A stretch of DNA of 36,775 nt from positions 1 through 36,775 of the forward strand of contig JAHQVZ010000210.1 of NCBI GenBank assembly GCA_019634055.1. Direction: 5' to 3'. Below the pieces are notes generated by a model. The model was not told the origin of the DNA, ran no database searches, and saw only the letters and a list, made by a program, of their open reading frames with translations. Each line of letters begins with the position of its first letter. Positions within the stretch are counted from its first letter, which is position 1. Both the position numbers and the translations under genes were made by a program. This document shows positions 8,247 to 15,996 of the stretch, one piece after another. The stretch comes from Leptolyngbyaceae cyanobacterium MAG.088. Lineage in GTDB: Bacteria > Cyanobacteriota > Cyanobacteriia > Phormidesmidales > Phormidesmidaceae.

Positions 8247-8762
8247 ATGTTAAAAAAGTGCATTTGGCTGGTGGTCGCGGCTGTGTTTCTTGTCGGTAAT
8301 CTGTTTGTAGGTGGCAATGCAATAGCGGCTGAGCTAGATGAAGCAACCCGCACCATTCCCCTGAATGAGCAGGGTGACACAGTAGTGCTTTCCCTAGAGC
8401 AGGTTTCCCTAGGCCGTAAAAATTTTAATTACGCCTGTGCTACTTGCCATGTGCAGGGGATTACCAAAACTAACCCTAATGTTGGTTTAGAGCCAGAGGC
8501 GCTAGAGGGGGCTTATCCAAACCGCAATAATCTAGAGGCTCTGGTTGATTACTTGAACAATCCAACTACTTATGATGGGTTGACTGAGATTTCAGAGCTT
8601 CATCCCAGTACTCAAAGTACTGATATTTTTCCCAAGATGCGTAGTCTAACTGATGATGACTTAGCTGCTATCTCTGGTTACATTCTATTGCAACCCAAGG
8701 TTATGGGTGAAATGTGGGGTGCTGGTAAAACTCGCTTCTCTGCTCCTGCTAGCTTTGACTAA
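8247..8762 (+). CDS. psbV: Photosystem II extrinsic cytochrome c-550 (PsbV) with unusual C-terminus
   Basis: A lumenal c-type cytochrome that caps the oxygen-evolving complex and stabilises the manganese cluster. The ATG at 8247 has GAGGAGA directly upstream and gives a clean signal peptide (two lysines, a long hydrophobic core, and AIAA before ELDEATRTIPL), leaving about 143 mature residues. Heme is bound by CATCH (C64, C67, H68); the second axial ligand is H119 in SELHP, as expected for the bis-His, low-potential family. GYILLQPKVMGEMWG matches the conserved end, but the protein continues as AGKTRFSAPASFD instead of the short aromatic terminus I know from other PsbV proteins. It is transcribed alone and followed by a strong terminator. 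Confidence 0.92.
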   Translation: MLKKCIWLVVAAVFLVGNLFVGGNAIAAELDEATRTIPLNEQGDTVVLSLEQVSLGRKNFNYACATCHVQGITKTNPNVGLEPEALEGAYPNRNNLEALVDYLNNPTTYDGLTEISELHPSTQSTDIFPKMRSLTDDDLAAISGYILLQPKVMGEMWGAGKTRFSAPASFD

Positions 8763-8796
8763 TGGCTTCTTTGTTGCCAACCTAATTGTTTTGATT

Positions 8797-8832
8797 AAAA
8801 AAAGGAAAGCTGGCAAAGCTTTCCTTTTTTTT
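8797..8832 (+). terminator. Rho-independent terminator of psbV
   Basis: A 15-base arm (seven A, then GGAAAGCT) at 8797-8811 pairs with AGCTTTCC plus a run of eight T at 8817-8832 across a 5-base loop. The hairpin ends in an uninterrupted T-tract, 34 bases after the psbV stop. The A-run on the other side would also make it work in the reverse direction. Confidence 0.9.
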
Positions 8833-9087
8833 ATAGGTGAAGTGAACATTGAGGCAGGACTAGCGCCAGAGTTGCTAGATTATGGGGCAGGGGTATGGCG
8901 TTAGCTTGTGCTCAGCAACAATATCCGTGGGCCAGTTATCCATATAGTGGAGCAGTTACCCATATAGTGGAACAGTTAACTTGTGCTATTGCGCTTGTTT
9001 TAACTAACCTGCCAGATGGTATGGCGTTCTGACTGGAAAGCATTTTACCTATGGCGCTACATTCAATAGGTAATATAGTCGAAAAAC
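8833..9087 (+). promoter_or_regulatory. Repeat-rich promoter region before the solute-binding protein
   Basis: No gene is seen between the psbV terminator and 9088. The 20-mer CCATATAGTGGAGCAGTTAC at 8940-8959 is followed without a gap by a near copy at 8960-8980 (CCATATAGTGGAACAGTTAAC), and a degraded third unit (CCGTGGGCCAGTTAT) lies just before. GTTAGCTTGTGCT at 8900-8912 recurs with one change at 8975-8987, and GGTATGGCGTT occurs at 8892-8902 and 9018-9028. TAATAT at 9071-9076, 11 bases from the ATG, could be a -10 element, which would leave almost no leader. Confidence 0.5.
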
Positions 9088-10224
9088 ATGATCAAGCGGC
9101 GCACACTATTGTGGGGATTATTGGGGGCTGCTGTTGCCAGTTGTCGCCCTCGTGTGTCTGATACCTTGAATGTCAAATTGCTGGCTCGTTCGATTCCGTC
9201 TCAAGTATTAAAGGAATTTGGGAGAGAATACTCAGCTACGTTTCAAGCCGAGGTTAGTCTTCTAGAGATTTATCAACAGCTCCAACGGTGGCATGCTCAA
9301 ACACCTCTGAGTCCACCCCTATGGCGACGGTTACTGTCGTTTGGTAGTCCCCCTGCAGACGAAGCTGCTTCATCGATTGTAGATACTCATCTAGTTACAC
9401 TTAGTGATCCCTGGTTAGAGTATGCGATTCGTCAAAAGCTCATTCAGCCCATACCAGAATTTGATTTAGTAAAAACATTGCCTGACCCTTGGCAGCAGTT
9501 ATTGCGCCGGGATAGTCAGGGCCAATCATCTTCTACAGGAAAGCTTTGGGCGGTGCCTTATCGTACTCAAGGGTTAATGATTGCTTCTCAAAGGCACATC
9601 TTCAAGCCGAATAGTAATAATAAGCCCATTAAGAAGTGGGCAGACCTATGGCGACCCGAATTAGAGGGACGAATTGCGATGCCCAATCAGCCTCGCTTGG
9701 CAGCGGCCATCGTTCTCAAAGCTTTGAACTATTCTGTGAATGATGAAGCTGCTTTAGCGCGGGATGATGTTCAACAACAGCTGTTAGCGCTATATCGTCA
9801 AGTTAAGGTTTTTGATTCTCAAGATTATTTGAAAGCGCTAGTAAATGAAGATGTTTGGTTAGCGGTAGGCTGGAGTGGAGATATTTTAGCGACATTAGTT
9901 CGCTATCGACGCCTGGGGGCTATTCATCCTCAAGAAGGCACGGTCTTGACCAGTGACGTATGGGTATCGCCAGCGGATGCAGAACTGACTGAGGTAGCCA
10001 AATCATGGATGGAGTTTTGTTGGCAGCCGTCGATAGCCACTCAGATTTCGGTCACAAGTTATGGGGTATCTCCCGCGTTTTTCTTACCTAATGTTCAGTT
10101 GCCAGCTCAGTTATATCAAGAGACATTACTGGTACCAGGGCATGGAGAAGTCCTGTTGCCATTGTCTGACCGTGGCCAGGCTAATTTGGCTAATTTGTTA
10201 AGGGCTGACGCCCACCGCGAATAG
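9088..10224 (+). CDS. Extracellular solute-binding lipoprotein, spermidine/putrescine-binding-like
   Basis: A 378-residue protein with a basic N-terminus (MIKRRTLLWGLL) and lipobox VASC at about 16-19, so it is probably exported and lipid-anchored. The body resembles periplasmic binding proteins of the PotD/iron type: SQVLKEFGREYSATFQAEV at the first domain, then KLWAVPYRTQGLMI, the KKWADLWRPELEGRIAMPNQPR hinge segment, and DVWLAVGWSGDILA. The family binds polyamines, polyols or ferric ions for an ABC importer. No permease or ATPase gene is adjacent, so the partner lies elsewhere and the ligand is unknown. Its 3' end overlaps the opposite-strand gene by 35 bases. A repeat-rich region precedes it. 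Confidence 0.83.
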   Translation: MIKRRTLLWGLLGAAVASCRPRVSDTLNVKLLARSIPSQVLKEFGREYSATFQAEVSLLEIYQQLQRWHAQTPLSPPLWRRLLSFGSPPADEAASSIVDTHLVTLSDPWLEYAIRQKLIQPIPEFDLVKTLPDPWQQLLRRDSQGQSSSTGKLWAVPYRTQGLMIASQRHIFKPNSNNKPIKKWADLWRPELEGRIAMPNQPRLAAAIVLKALNYSVNDEAALARDDVQQQLLALYRQVKVFDSQDYLKALVNEDVWLAVGWSGDILATLVRYRRLGAIHPQEGTVLTSDVWVSPADAELTEVAKSWMEFCWQPSIATQISVTSYGVSPAFFLPNVQLPAQLYQETLLVPGHGEVLLPLSDRGQANLANLLRADAHRE

Positions 10225-10882
10225 CCCCCTGACCAAAGTAATTTAACTCTACAACGCAGGTATGTGGTGATGGGTCACTGGCATTGTCTAGATCAGTGTC
10301 GTTATTATTGTGCTGATTGTGAGTATTTGCAGCAAAATCGCAAACCTGTAACCCCACTAGGCGGTTCCCAGTAAACAGTCGCAACTGGTATTCGTAGTAT
10401 TTAGCAGTTTCGCCAAATTGGGTAATCAAGGAATACCGTTCTAAATAGTTGAGTAATGGCCAAAGTTGGCTATTGATGACCACATCGACATGGGAAATGG
10501 GGGCATCAGTATGGGGACTGTTGGTGTCGTGATATGCTCGCCAACTATCGATGAGGCGGCTGTTGATGGCTTCTCCTACTTGCTGCTCTTGCCACCATAG
10601 GCTTGGAACGGTGAAATCTTCAGGTGATGGAGTCTCTGCTGTTGCGATCGCACCATCATCTGTTCGTGGTTGTTGACCATTGAGTTGGCATACAGTTTCT
10701 ACCACGTTGGCTAATCTCACCTGAGTCGATGATAGAGCCTCGTTTGTTTCATCTGTTCGTGGTTGCTGAGCCCGTAGCTGGCATTGCAGCTGCGGCTCAT
10801 CTGTCTGGGCTTGTGCCGAAACATCGTGCGTCAATAACATCAGACAGACGCTAGAAATAGCTAACCTTAGTATGAATTTCAT
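10190..10882 (-). CDS. Exported hypothetical protein with a short internal duplication
   Basis: 230 residues. The ATG at 10882 gives a signal peptide (MKFILRLAISSVCLMLL, cleavage near VSAQA); an upstream ATG at 10915 would only add an unlikely leader. A polar, low-complexity region follows, in which QQPRTDE and QQPRTDD recur 31 residues apart. The conserved-looking domain is at about 90-190: PSLWWQEQQVGEAINSRLIDSW, VDVVINSQLWPLLNYLERYSLI and YYEYQLRLFTGNRLVGLQVCDF. I recognise no function; probably periplasmic. The gene lies 53 bases downstream of the radical SAM gene on the same strand and may share its transcript. Its stop lies inside the 3' end of the convergent solute-binding gene. Confidence 0.75.
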   Translation of the reverse strand: MKFILRLAISSVCLMLLTHDVSAQAQTDEPQLQCQLRAQQPRTDETNEALSSTQVRLANVVETVCQLNGQQPRTDDGAIATAETPSPEDFTVPSLWWQEQQVGEAINSRLIDSWRAYHDTNSPHTDAPISHVDVVINSQLWPLLNYLERYSLITQFGETAKYYEYQLRLFTGNRLVGLQVCDFAANTHNQHNNNDTDLDNASDPSPHTCVVELNYFGQGAIRGGRQPLTN

Positions 10883-10935
10883 GACTGTACTGTTACAAGT
10901 CAGATCGGTTAACAACTAAGTGAACTTGAGTCACT

Positions 10936-13686
10936 CTATGGCATTTCTTCGGTCAGAATTAGTCGTTGCCGATGCACATGACCCAATAGGACTGACGGTG
11001 CTGTTTCATCTGGTTGCTGTCGTTCGAGCATGCGTAACATTTGTTCTGGACGCAGCATATTGCCATCATTTCGGCAGCTCCCCACATATCGAATAACCAC
11101 ATCACCGCTGGTCGTCAGTTTATGTATTACATCCTCTGGCAAACTATCAGGTAAGGTGTTGACGATTTCCAGGCTATATAGCCTTTCCCTCAAATTAATT
11201 TGTTTAACCTTGCCAGACTTAGTCGTGTGCGTATCCAGAAGTTCATCCATAGCCAGGATTTGATCGATCCAAGTTTGCCAAGGATCGTCATGACTGGGGG
11301 CGGTGAGAGCTAGCAAATAGTCCGCCTGCTCCAGGGCTTTGGTCGCTGATTGGGCCTTGATATTGACGGCTTGAACCTCATAAATAGGCAGGGTATCCGA
11401 CAGCTGTGCCTGCAGTCGCTGCTTAAACTCATCAATGTCCATGGTTTCAGTTAACTCAAAGTCAACGACTTCTCCAGTACTCGTTGCTCCGAGAGGTAAG
11501 GCATTAGCAGGCGCTATCCGTGGGCCAGGATGATAGCCTCCGGTAAATGAAATGGGTAACGCAGCTCTGCGAACGGCACGATCTAGCATTCTGGCTAAAT
11601 CCAAATGACCAATAAGAGCCATATCCCCTAACTTGCCTAGGGTAATGCGTAACCGTTGAACCCTTTCTGAGCGAGGTTTACTATGACCTTCAAATGCAGG
11701 TATGGGCAATGGCGGAATTACGATGTTGTGGCCAAAGTCAGTACCACAGACTCCACAATGCGAGCAGCCTTCGAAGGAGCAATCGGGGACGATGGCTGCT
11801 GCTAGGGCACGACGTAGATCCTCTTGGAGCCATTGCTTATCAATTCCTGTATCGAGATGGTCCCAAGGTAAAGGAGCATCCATGACTGTCTGCCAATGGT
11901 CAAAATGGTTTGATGGATCGTCCTCTAAGTGATCGGTGCTTTGCTGCTCTAACGATTCACCCAGGTTCCATTCTCCCTGTTCTACCTGACGGTATTTCCA
12001 CGTTAGTCCTGCATCATTGATGGCTTGGGTCCAAGCACTAAAGGCTCGTTCTAGACTTTCCCACCAAGCATCCATGCCTGCGCCCAGTTCCCAAGCGCGG
12101 CGTACAACTGCGGCTAATCGTCGATCGCCTCGACCGACAAAGTCTTCCATGGCCGAAATACGGACATCTGTGAAGTTGGCTTTTACTCCGCGAATGGAAC
12201 GAAATGCCTCGCGCAGCATGTCTTGCTTCCGTTCAAACTCGCTGGTGGAAACGGAATGCCACTGGAAAGGGGTATGGGGTTTGGGGGTAAAATTCGAGAT
12301 TGTGATGTTGAAATTTAAAGACCGGCGACCTTTCATCCGACATTCTCGCCTGAGCCACTGGATAGTTTCAGCAATGCCCAAGACATCCGCATCAGTTTCT
12401 CCGGGCAGACCGATCATGAAGTAGAGTTTGACCTTGTCCCAGCCTTGCTCATGGGCCGTTTTGACACCGCGCAGAAGTTCTTCATTCGTCAATCCCTTAT
12501 TGATAATGTCCCGCATGCGTTGGGTGCCAGCCTCAGGAGCAAAGGTTAGTCCCGTTTTACGAGTCCCTCCCACGATGTGGGCAATGTTTTCATCGAAGCG
12601 GTCGACGCGCTGACTGGGCAAAGAAAGCGAAACATTATCATTTTTGAGGCGATTTTTGACTTCCACACCCACAGCAGGCAGGGCTAAATAATCTGAGCAG
12701 CTCAGGGAAAGTAGCGAAAACTCGTTATAGCCGGTGGCCCGCATGCCCCGTTCAATGGTGTTAATCACCTGGTCAGGGTCGACATCCCTGGCAGGACGAG
12801 TCAACATGCCTGGCTGACAAAATCGACAGCCACGGGTGCAACCGCGACGAATTTCAATGGTTAGACGATCGTGAACGGTCTGGACATGGGGTACGAGGCC
12901 AATAGCATAGTCAGGCATCGGTGTTGCAACCCGACGTAGAATACGTTCAGGCACATCATCCCGATTAGGGTGGACTGAGCCATCATCGGCCATGTCATAG
13001 AATTGGGGGACATAAACCCCCGGCACCTGAGCTAAATCCAACAAAATTTCCTGGCGTGTCATGCCTGATGCTTTGCCTTCTTCCAGCACTAGGCCAATTT
13101 CTGGTAAGAGCTCTTCTCCGTCTCCTAGGGCAATAAAATCAAAAAAATCAGCGTAGGGTTCCGGGTTGGATGTGGCGGTTTGACCCCCGGCAAAAATTAT
13201 GGGCCAGCTAGCTTCGTTCCATGGCCCTTCGCTATTGCGTTCCTGCCAGGTGAGAGGAATGCCTGCCAGGGTTAACATTTCTAAAATATTGGTAGCGCCC
13301 AGTTCGTAGCTGAGGCTAAAGCCTAAAATATCGAAATTAGTTAGGGCTTGTTGGGATTCGACGGCAAATAGGGGGGTAGCGCTTTCCGTTAGCTTTTGGG
13401 CTAAATCTGGACCCGGCAGATAGGCGCGATCGCAAAGTTGTCTGGGCTGCTGATTGATAATGCTGTACAGGATGATATGCCCTAGATTGGAGGCCCCGAC
13501 TTCATAAATTTCTGGATAAGTTAGCACCCAGCGAATCTTGGCTGTCTCCCATGATTTATGAACTGCGCCAAGCTCATTGCCTAAATAGCGAGCAGGACGA
13601 GCAATATCTGCAGTGATCAGTTGGTTTACAGCGATAGCCACGGCGAGGAAAAAGCAACTCAGACATAAACTATAGCTGATTCTCAT
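10936..13686 (-). CDS. Radical SAM protein fused to DUF2344 (TIGR03960/TIGR03936 type)
   Basis: A 916-residue fusion. Residues 30-265 form a B12-binding-like N-terminal domain (ARYLGNELGAVHK, YPEIYEVGASNLGH, IIFAGGQTATSNPEP). The radical SAM barrel follows, with the [4Fe-4S] cysteines C283-x3-C287-x2-C290 in RRGCTRGCRFCQPGM. A second cysteine cluster, CSFEGCSHCGVC, lies near 665, and the C-terminal DUF2344 domain begins at RLRITLGKLGDMALIGHLDLARML. The family is common in cyanobacteria and Firmicutes; its reaction is not established, though an RNA- or ribosome-modifying role has been suggested from gene neighbourhoods. The ATG at 13686 has GGGG touching it (poor spacing); GTG at 13641 would give the usual MAIAVNQLIT-type start and is a real alternative. 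Confidence 0.9.
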   Translation of the reverse strand: MRISYSLCLSCFFLAVAIAVNQLITADIARPARYLGNELGAVHKSWETAKIRWVLTYPEIYEVGASNLGHIILYSIINQQPRQLCDRAYLPGPDLAQKLTESATPLFAVESQQALTNFDILGFSLSYELGATNILEMLTLAGIPLTWQERNSEGPWNEASWPIIFAGGQTATSNPEPYADFFDFIALGDGEELLPEIGLVLEEGKASGMTRQEILLDLAQVPGVYVPQFYDMADDGSVHPNRDDVPERILRRVATPMPDYAIGLVPHVQTVHDRLTIEIRRGCTRGCRFCQPGMLTRPARDVDPDQVINTIERGMRATGYNEFSLLSLSCSDYLALPAVGVEVKNRLKNDNVSLSLPSQRVDRFDENIAHIVGGTRKTGLTFAPEAGTQRMRDIINKGLTNEELLRGVKTAHEQGWDKVKLYFMIGLPGETDADVLGIAETIQWLRRECRMKGRRSLNFNITISNFTPKPHTPFQWHSVSTSEFERKQDMLREAFRSIRGVKANFTDVRISAMEDFVGRGDRRLAAVVRRAWELGAGMDAWWESLERAFSAWTQAINDAGLTWKYRQVEQGEWNLGESLEQQSTDHLEDDPSNHFDHWQTVMDAPLPWDHLDTGIDKQWLQEDLRRALAAAIVPDCSFEGCSHCGVCGTDFGHNIVIPPLPIPAFEGHSKPRSERVQRLRITLGKLGDMALIGHLDLARMLDRAVRRAALPISFTGGYHPGPRIAPANALPLGATSTGEVVDFELTETMDIDEFKQRLQAQLSDTLPIYEVQAVNIKAQSATKALEQADYLLALTAPSHDDPWQTWIDQILAMDELLDTHTTKSGKVKQINLRERLYSLEIVNTLPDSLPEDVIHKLTTSGDVVIRYVGSCRNDGNMLRPEQMLRMLERQQPDETAPSVLLGHVHRQRLILTEEMP

Positions 13687-13747
13687 CCCCCTCGAATGCC
13701 AGTGCTAGTCTTGGGCGACGGCCATGTCGAGTTTCCTCCAAAACATA

Positions 13748-13793
13748 TAAACGAACAAAACGAGCAAGGCTGCTTAATTGACACCCTTGCTCG
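13748..13793 (-). terminator. Rho-independent terminator of the STAS gene
   Basis: CGAGCAAGG (13761-13769) and CCTTGCTCG (13785-13793) form a perfect 9-bp stem with a 15-base loop. Read on the minus strand it is followed by TTTTGTTCGTTTATATGTTT, a T-rich tail. It lies 82 bases after the STAS stop and before the radical SAM gene, so it separates the two transcripts. Confidence 0.72.
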
Positions 13794-13874
13794 CTCATAT
13801 GTTCTAAAACCCTATAAAGGGATGACCAAGGCCATAGCGTCTTGACCTTGCTGAGAAAATAACACTGCTAACAG

Positions 13875-14195
13875 CTATGCGGCCTGTAGCGTCTGACTAT
13901 CTACCATAGCGACAGCACGATCTAACTGTGCTAGTTCAAAGACGATACGTACTGGGGGGGCAACATCGCACAAACTTAGACGTTTGCGATGACGCTTAGC
14001 AGTATCACAGCCAGCCAGCAATGCAACCAAACCAGAATTATCTACACTGTCCACGGCGGCCATATCAATGGCTACTTCACTGGCATTGGCAGATGTGATT
14101 GCATCTAACATCTCTTCTTTAAAGGCATCAACATTAGCTGATGTTAGAGCGCCGACAGGTCGAACAACTTTAACTGATGTTTCAATGCTACTCAT
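13875..14195 (-). CDS. STAS-domain anti-sigma-factor antagonist-like protein
   Basis: A 106-residue single STAS domain, the size of SpoIIAA/RsbV proteins. The fold pattern is clear: strand SVKVVRPVGALTSANVDAFKEEM, strand EVAIDMAAVDSVDNSGLVALLAG with the phosphorylatable serine S54 in the DNSG motif, and a final helix LDRAVAMVD. Family members switch partners: the unphosphorylated form binds a switch-protein kinase or another regulator. No serine kinase or PP2C phosphatase gene is adjacent, so the partner is elsewhere. The start is well supported by AGGAG 7 bases upstream. It has its own terminator and a CRP-like palindrome about 230 bases upstream. Confidence 0.88.
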   Translation of the reverse strand: MSSIETSVKVVRPVGALTSANVDAFKEEMLDAITSANASEVAIDMAAVDSVDNSGLVALLAGCDTAKRHRKRLSLCDVAPPVRIVFELAQLDRAVAMVDSQTLQAA

Positions 14196-14555
14196 AATCT
14201 ATCTCCTATAAGTTTGATTAGATTGAAATGTAAGTTTCGGACCACGACCTTTCCATATGTTCTCGAAGCTAACGCGTGAATCCAAACTTGCCCAGATGCC
14301 CAAAGGCCATTTGTAGAATCTTAATGTCTGAACTAATTCTTTGAAGTTTCTAGAAAGTCGAGGCTGCAAACGGTAGCGAATACTACCCTTCACATGGAAA
14401 AAACAGTTGGCAAATACATTGAGTGATGCGGATCACTGAGGTTACTAACTTCAGCAGTTTCACTTGAAATAACCCCAGAACTGAAAGGCCTTATTCCAGA
14501 TAGAAAAATGGTCCTTTGACTTTAAATTCTGATTCAAAGCTTGCTAGTAACCGAC
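14196..14555. promoter_or_regulatory. Divergent promoter region with CRP/FNR-type palindrome
   Basis: A 360-base space between the divergent STAS gene and the small gene at 14556. A 64-codon minus-strand reading frame (14199-14393) is present but has no family-like features, so I do not call it. The notable element is AGTGATGCGGATCACT at 14422-14437. Nearer the plus-strand gene, CTTTGA (14514-14519) and TCAAAG (14534-14539) form a small inverted repeat. Confidence 0.45.
14422..14437. promoter_or_regulatory. Candidate CRP/FNR-family operator
   Basis: AGTGATGCGGATCACT is a perfect dyad: AGTGAT, a 4-base centre, then ATCACT. It fits the GTGA-N6-TCAC core recognised by CRP-family regulators such as cyanobacterial SyCRP1. 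It lies 118 bases before the ATG at 14556 and 226 bases before the STAS start, so it could serve either gene. The match is by eye only. Confidence 0.5.
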
Positions 14556-14750
14556 ATGTATTCGTTCGCTATTCGTCATCTTGTAGAAAAAGCTCTTTAT
14601 ACAAGACAGCTGACGCCTGATATTGAAGAACAAATTAATTCTGAGCTTTCTCGTTTGGGCTACATTTCAGAAGTTGACTATGAAGCCCTTGAGCTCCTCA
14701 TGAGCGAAATGGATGAAGGGCGCATTCAACTTGTACCCACCGTTCGATAA
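14556..14750 (+). CDS. Small conserved-looking cyanobacterial protein
   Basis: A 64-residue acidic, mostly helical protein: MYSFAIRHLVEKALYTRQLTP, then DIEEQINSELSRLGYISEVDYEALELLMSEMDEGRIQLVPT. The frame is open from TTG at 14541, but the ATG at 14556 gives the natural-looking N-terminus. The regular heptad-like spacing of Leu/Ile and the absence of cysteines or membrane helices suggest a small soluble, perhaps oligomeric or partner-binding protein. I have seen similar short proteins only as cyanobacterial unknowns and assign no function. It converges on the next gene (77 bases between stops). Confidence 0.7.
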   Translation: MYSFAIRHLVEKALYTRQLTPDIEEQINSELSRLGYISEVDYEALELLMSEMDEGRIQLVPTVR

Positions 14751-14827
14751 TTGACTGGCATCAAACGAGTGGATACACGCTACTTTTTTGTGTTTAAGAA
14801 TGTGCCAAATAGTCTTCTCGATCTGGA

Positions 14828-15259
14828 TTAACGTATTGACACTAATTTCGTAGATGACTGAGGAGTATCGTCATCACAGCTTCCATTTTTCCAGCATGTA
14901 TGCAAAAAGTGTTGGAAATACTGCTTCGCTAAGTCTTCATGTTCAATCTTGTCGGCAATGCGCAGATAGAAAAGCAGGGAGAAGAAATCGGTATCAAATG
15001 CAAGCTTAAATCGGTTCATCGGCCAAACCAGATCAGGCGCTGTTTGCAGGTCATAAAGCTCTAGCTCACAAGTTTCAGGAGCAGCAGCAGCTTGGGCAAT
15101 CATCATTTGCTGTTGTCTAGAGCCATAAGGAAGTTGGCATACCAGCATTAGAGGACGACACCATAAGCGTACAGAACCCGCTAACTGTATTGCTTCAGCA
15201 TAGAGGCGCTGATCTAAGCATTCAAGATAAACGATTTGCCCAGGAGTTATACTAACCAT
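14828..15259 (-). CDS. Hypothetical protein divergent from clpS
   Basis: A 143-residue soluble protein, not recognised. The N-terminal half has alternating strands (GQIVYLECLDQRLYAEAIQLAGSVRLWCRPLMLVCQLP). The middle, FKLAFDTDFFSLLFYLRIADKIEHEDLAKQYFQHFLHTCW, is probably helical. The polar C-terminus (CDDDTPQSSTK) looks disordered. No signal peptide is seen. The start codon follows a run of A/T without a good ribosome-binding site. The 393-base space before it is shared with clpS and is rich in small hairpins. Conservation with cyanobacterial unknowns seems likely, but I cannot name a family. Confidence 0.68.
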   Translation of the reverse strand: MVSITPGQIVYLECLDQRLYAEAIQLAGSVRLWCRPLMLVCQLPYGSRQQQMMIAQAAAAPETCELELYDLQTAPDLVWPMNRFKLAFDTDFFSLLFYLRIADKIEHEDLAKQYFQHFLHTCWKNGSCDDDTPQSSTKLVSIR

Positions 15260-15652
15260 TTTGAAAAAAAAGTTTCAATCAAACGAATGGATATAGACGA
15301 ATGAATTCATGTGGGTTATGCTTTCAATCCCTTAGAGACAAGGGATATGTGACTAAATCGTCACGTTTATGCATGAAATAGATGCAAAAGTTCAAATTTT
15401 GTTAAATTAGCTAATACGCTACCACTAAGTGTGTTTCAAAACGTTTACTTAAAGTATTTATTTGTTGCTTTTTAAGGTTGCTCAAATTCCTATCAATCTG
15501 CAAGCCCTTGTGTGATATCTGTTTAGAGGCTTGTGGCGAAAATTGAACATAAGTTCTGGTTAAAATTAAAAACGGTGCAGATTGCATGTGGGCTCCTCTC
15601 GATATGAGCCTTTGTTCGAAATAAACTTTGTTTGATTAACGGTGATAAGACC
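15260..15652. promoter_or_regulatory. Divergent clpS promoter region with several hairpins
   Basis: There is no gene in this 393-base stretch. ATCCCTT-N6-AAGGGAT (15327-15346) is a perfect 7-bp inverted repeat, immediately followed by GTGAC-N6-GTCAC (15349-15364). CAAGCC near 15501 can pair with GGCTTG near 15530. GGGCTC near 15591 can pair with GAGCCT near 15606, in the likely clpS leader. The rest is AT-rich, and no convincing -35/-10 pair stands out. Confidence 0.4.
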
Positions 15653-15943
15653 ATGGTGTCTACTGGAACGATCGAAAAAACAGTTACATCCAATAAGCGA
15701 CAGCATGCTCCCCGCTATCGGGTTTTATTGCATAACGATGATGTTAACCCCATGGAATATGTTGTGGAGTCTTTGGTGAAGACTGTACCCAGTCTCTCAG
15801 TGCCACAAGCGGTTGATATTATGATGCAGGCTCACAATTCAGGGGTAGGTTTGGTGATCGTATGTGAGCTAGAGCATGCTGAATTTTACAGTGAGCAGCT
15901 GCGCTCTCACGGTCTGACTAGTACCATTGAACCCGACGAGTAA
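15653..15943 (+). CDS. clpS: ATP-dependent Clp protease adaptor ClpS
   Basis: A 96-residue adaptor that binds N-degron substrates and the ClpC N-domain, feeding them to the ClpP/R protease in the cytoplasm. The core RYRVLLHNDDVNPMEYVVESL (21-41) carries the conserved N-D-D motif (28-30) that grips the substrate's free amine. Next come VDIMMQAHNSGVGLVIVCELEHAEFYSEQLRSHGL, with the family's H-x-x-G and E-x-A-E patterns. The frame extends 21 bases upstream to a TTG, but the ATG at 15653 is the likely start. Cyanobacteria often have two ClpS paralogues; which one this is cannot be settled here. The CPBP protease gene follows 53 bases later on the same strand. Confidence 0.93.
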   Translation: MVSTGTIEKTVTSNKRQHAPRYRVLLHNDDVNPMEYVVESLVKTVPSLSVPQAVDIMMQAHNSGVGLVIVCELEHAEFYSEQLRSHGLTSTIEPDE

Positions 15944-15996
15944 GACGTAATAACTGTGTTTAGGGTTTTTATATGGCTATGGTTCATTAACTCACT

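Noticed and set aside
8606-8622. CAGTACT-CAA-AGTACTG palindrome, possible SOS-like or operator site
   Set aside because: It lies inside psbV coding sequence (P-S-T-Q-S-T-D), far from any start; best explained by codon coincidence.
8940-8980. Tandem 20-mer as a CRISPR array
   Set aside because: The copies adjoin with no spacers and there are no cas genes.
12017-12424. 135-codon plus-strand frame inside the radical SAM gene
   Set aside because: Antisense shadow with Ser/Arg-rich composition and no ribosome-binding site.
14199-14393. 64-codon minus-strand reading frame just upstream of the STAS gene
   Set aside because: It overlaps the STAS leader and ribosome-binding site, has no family-like segments and a composition typical of chance translation.
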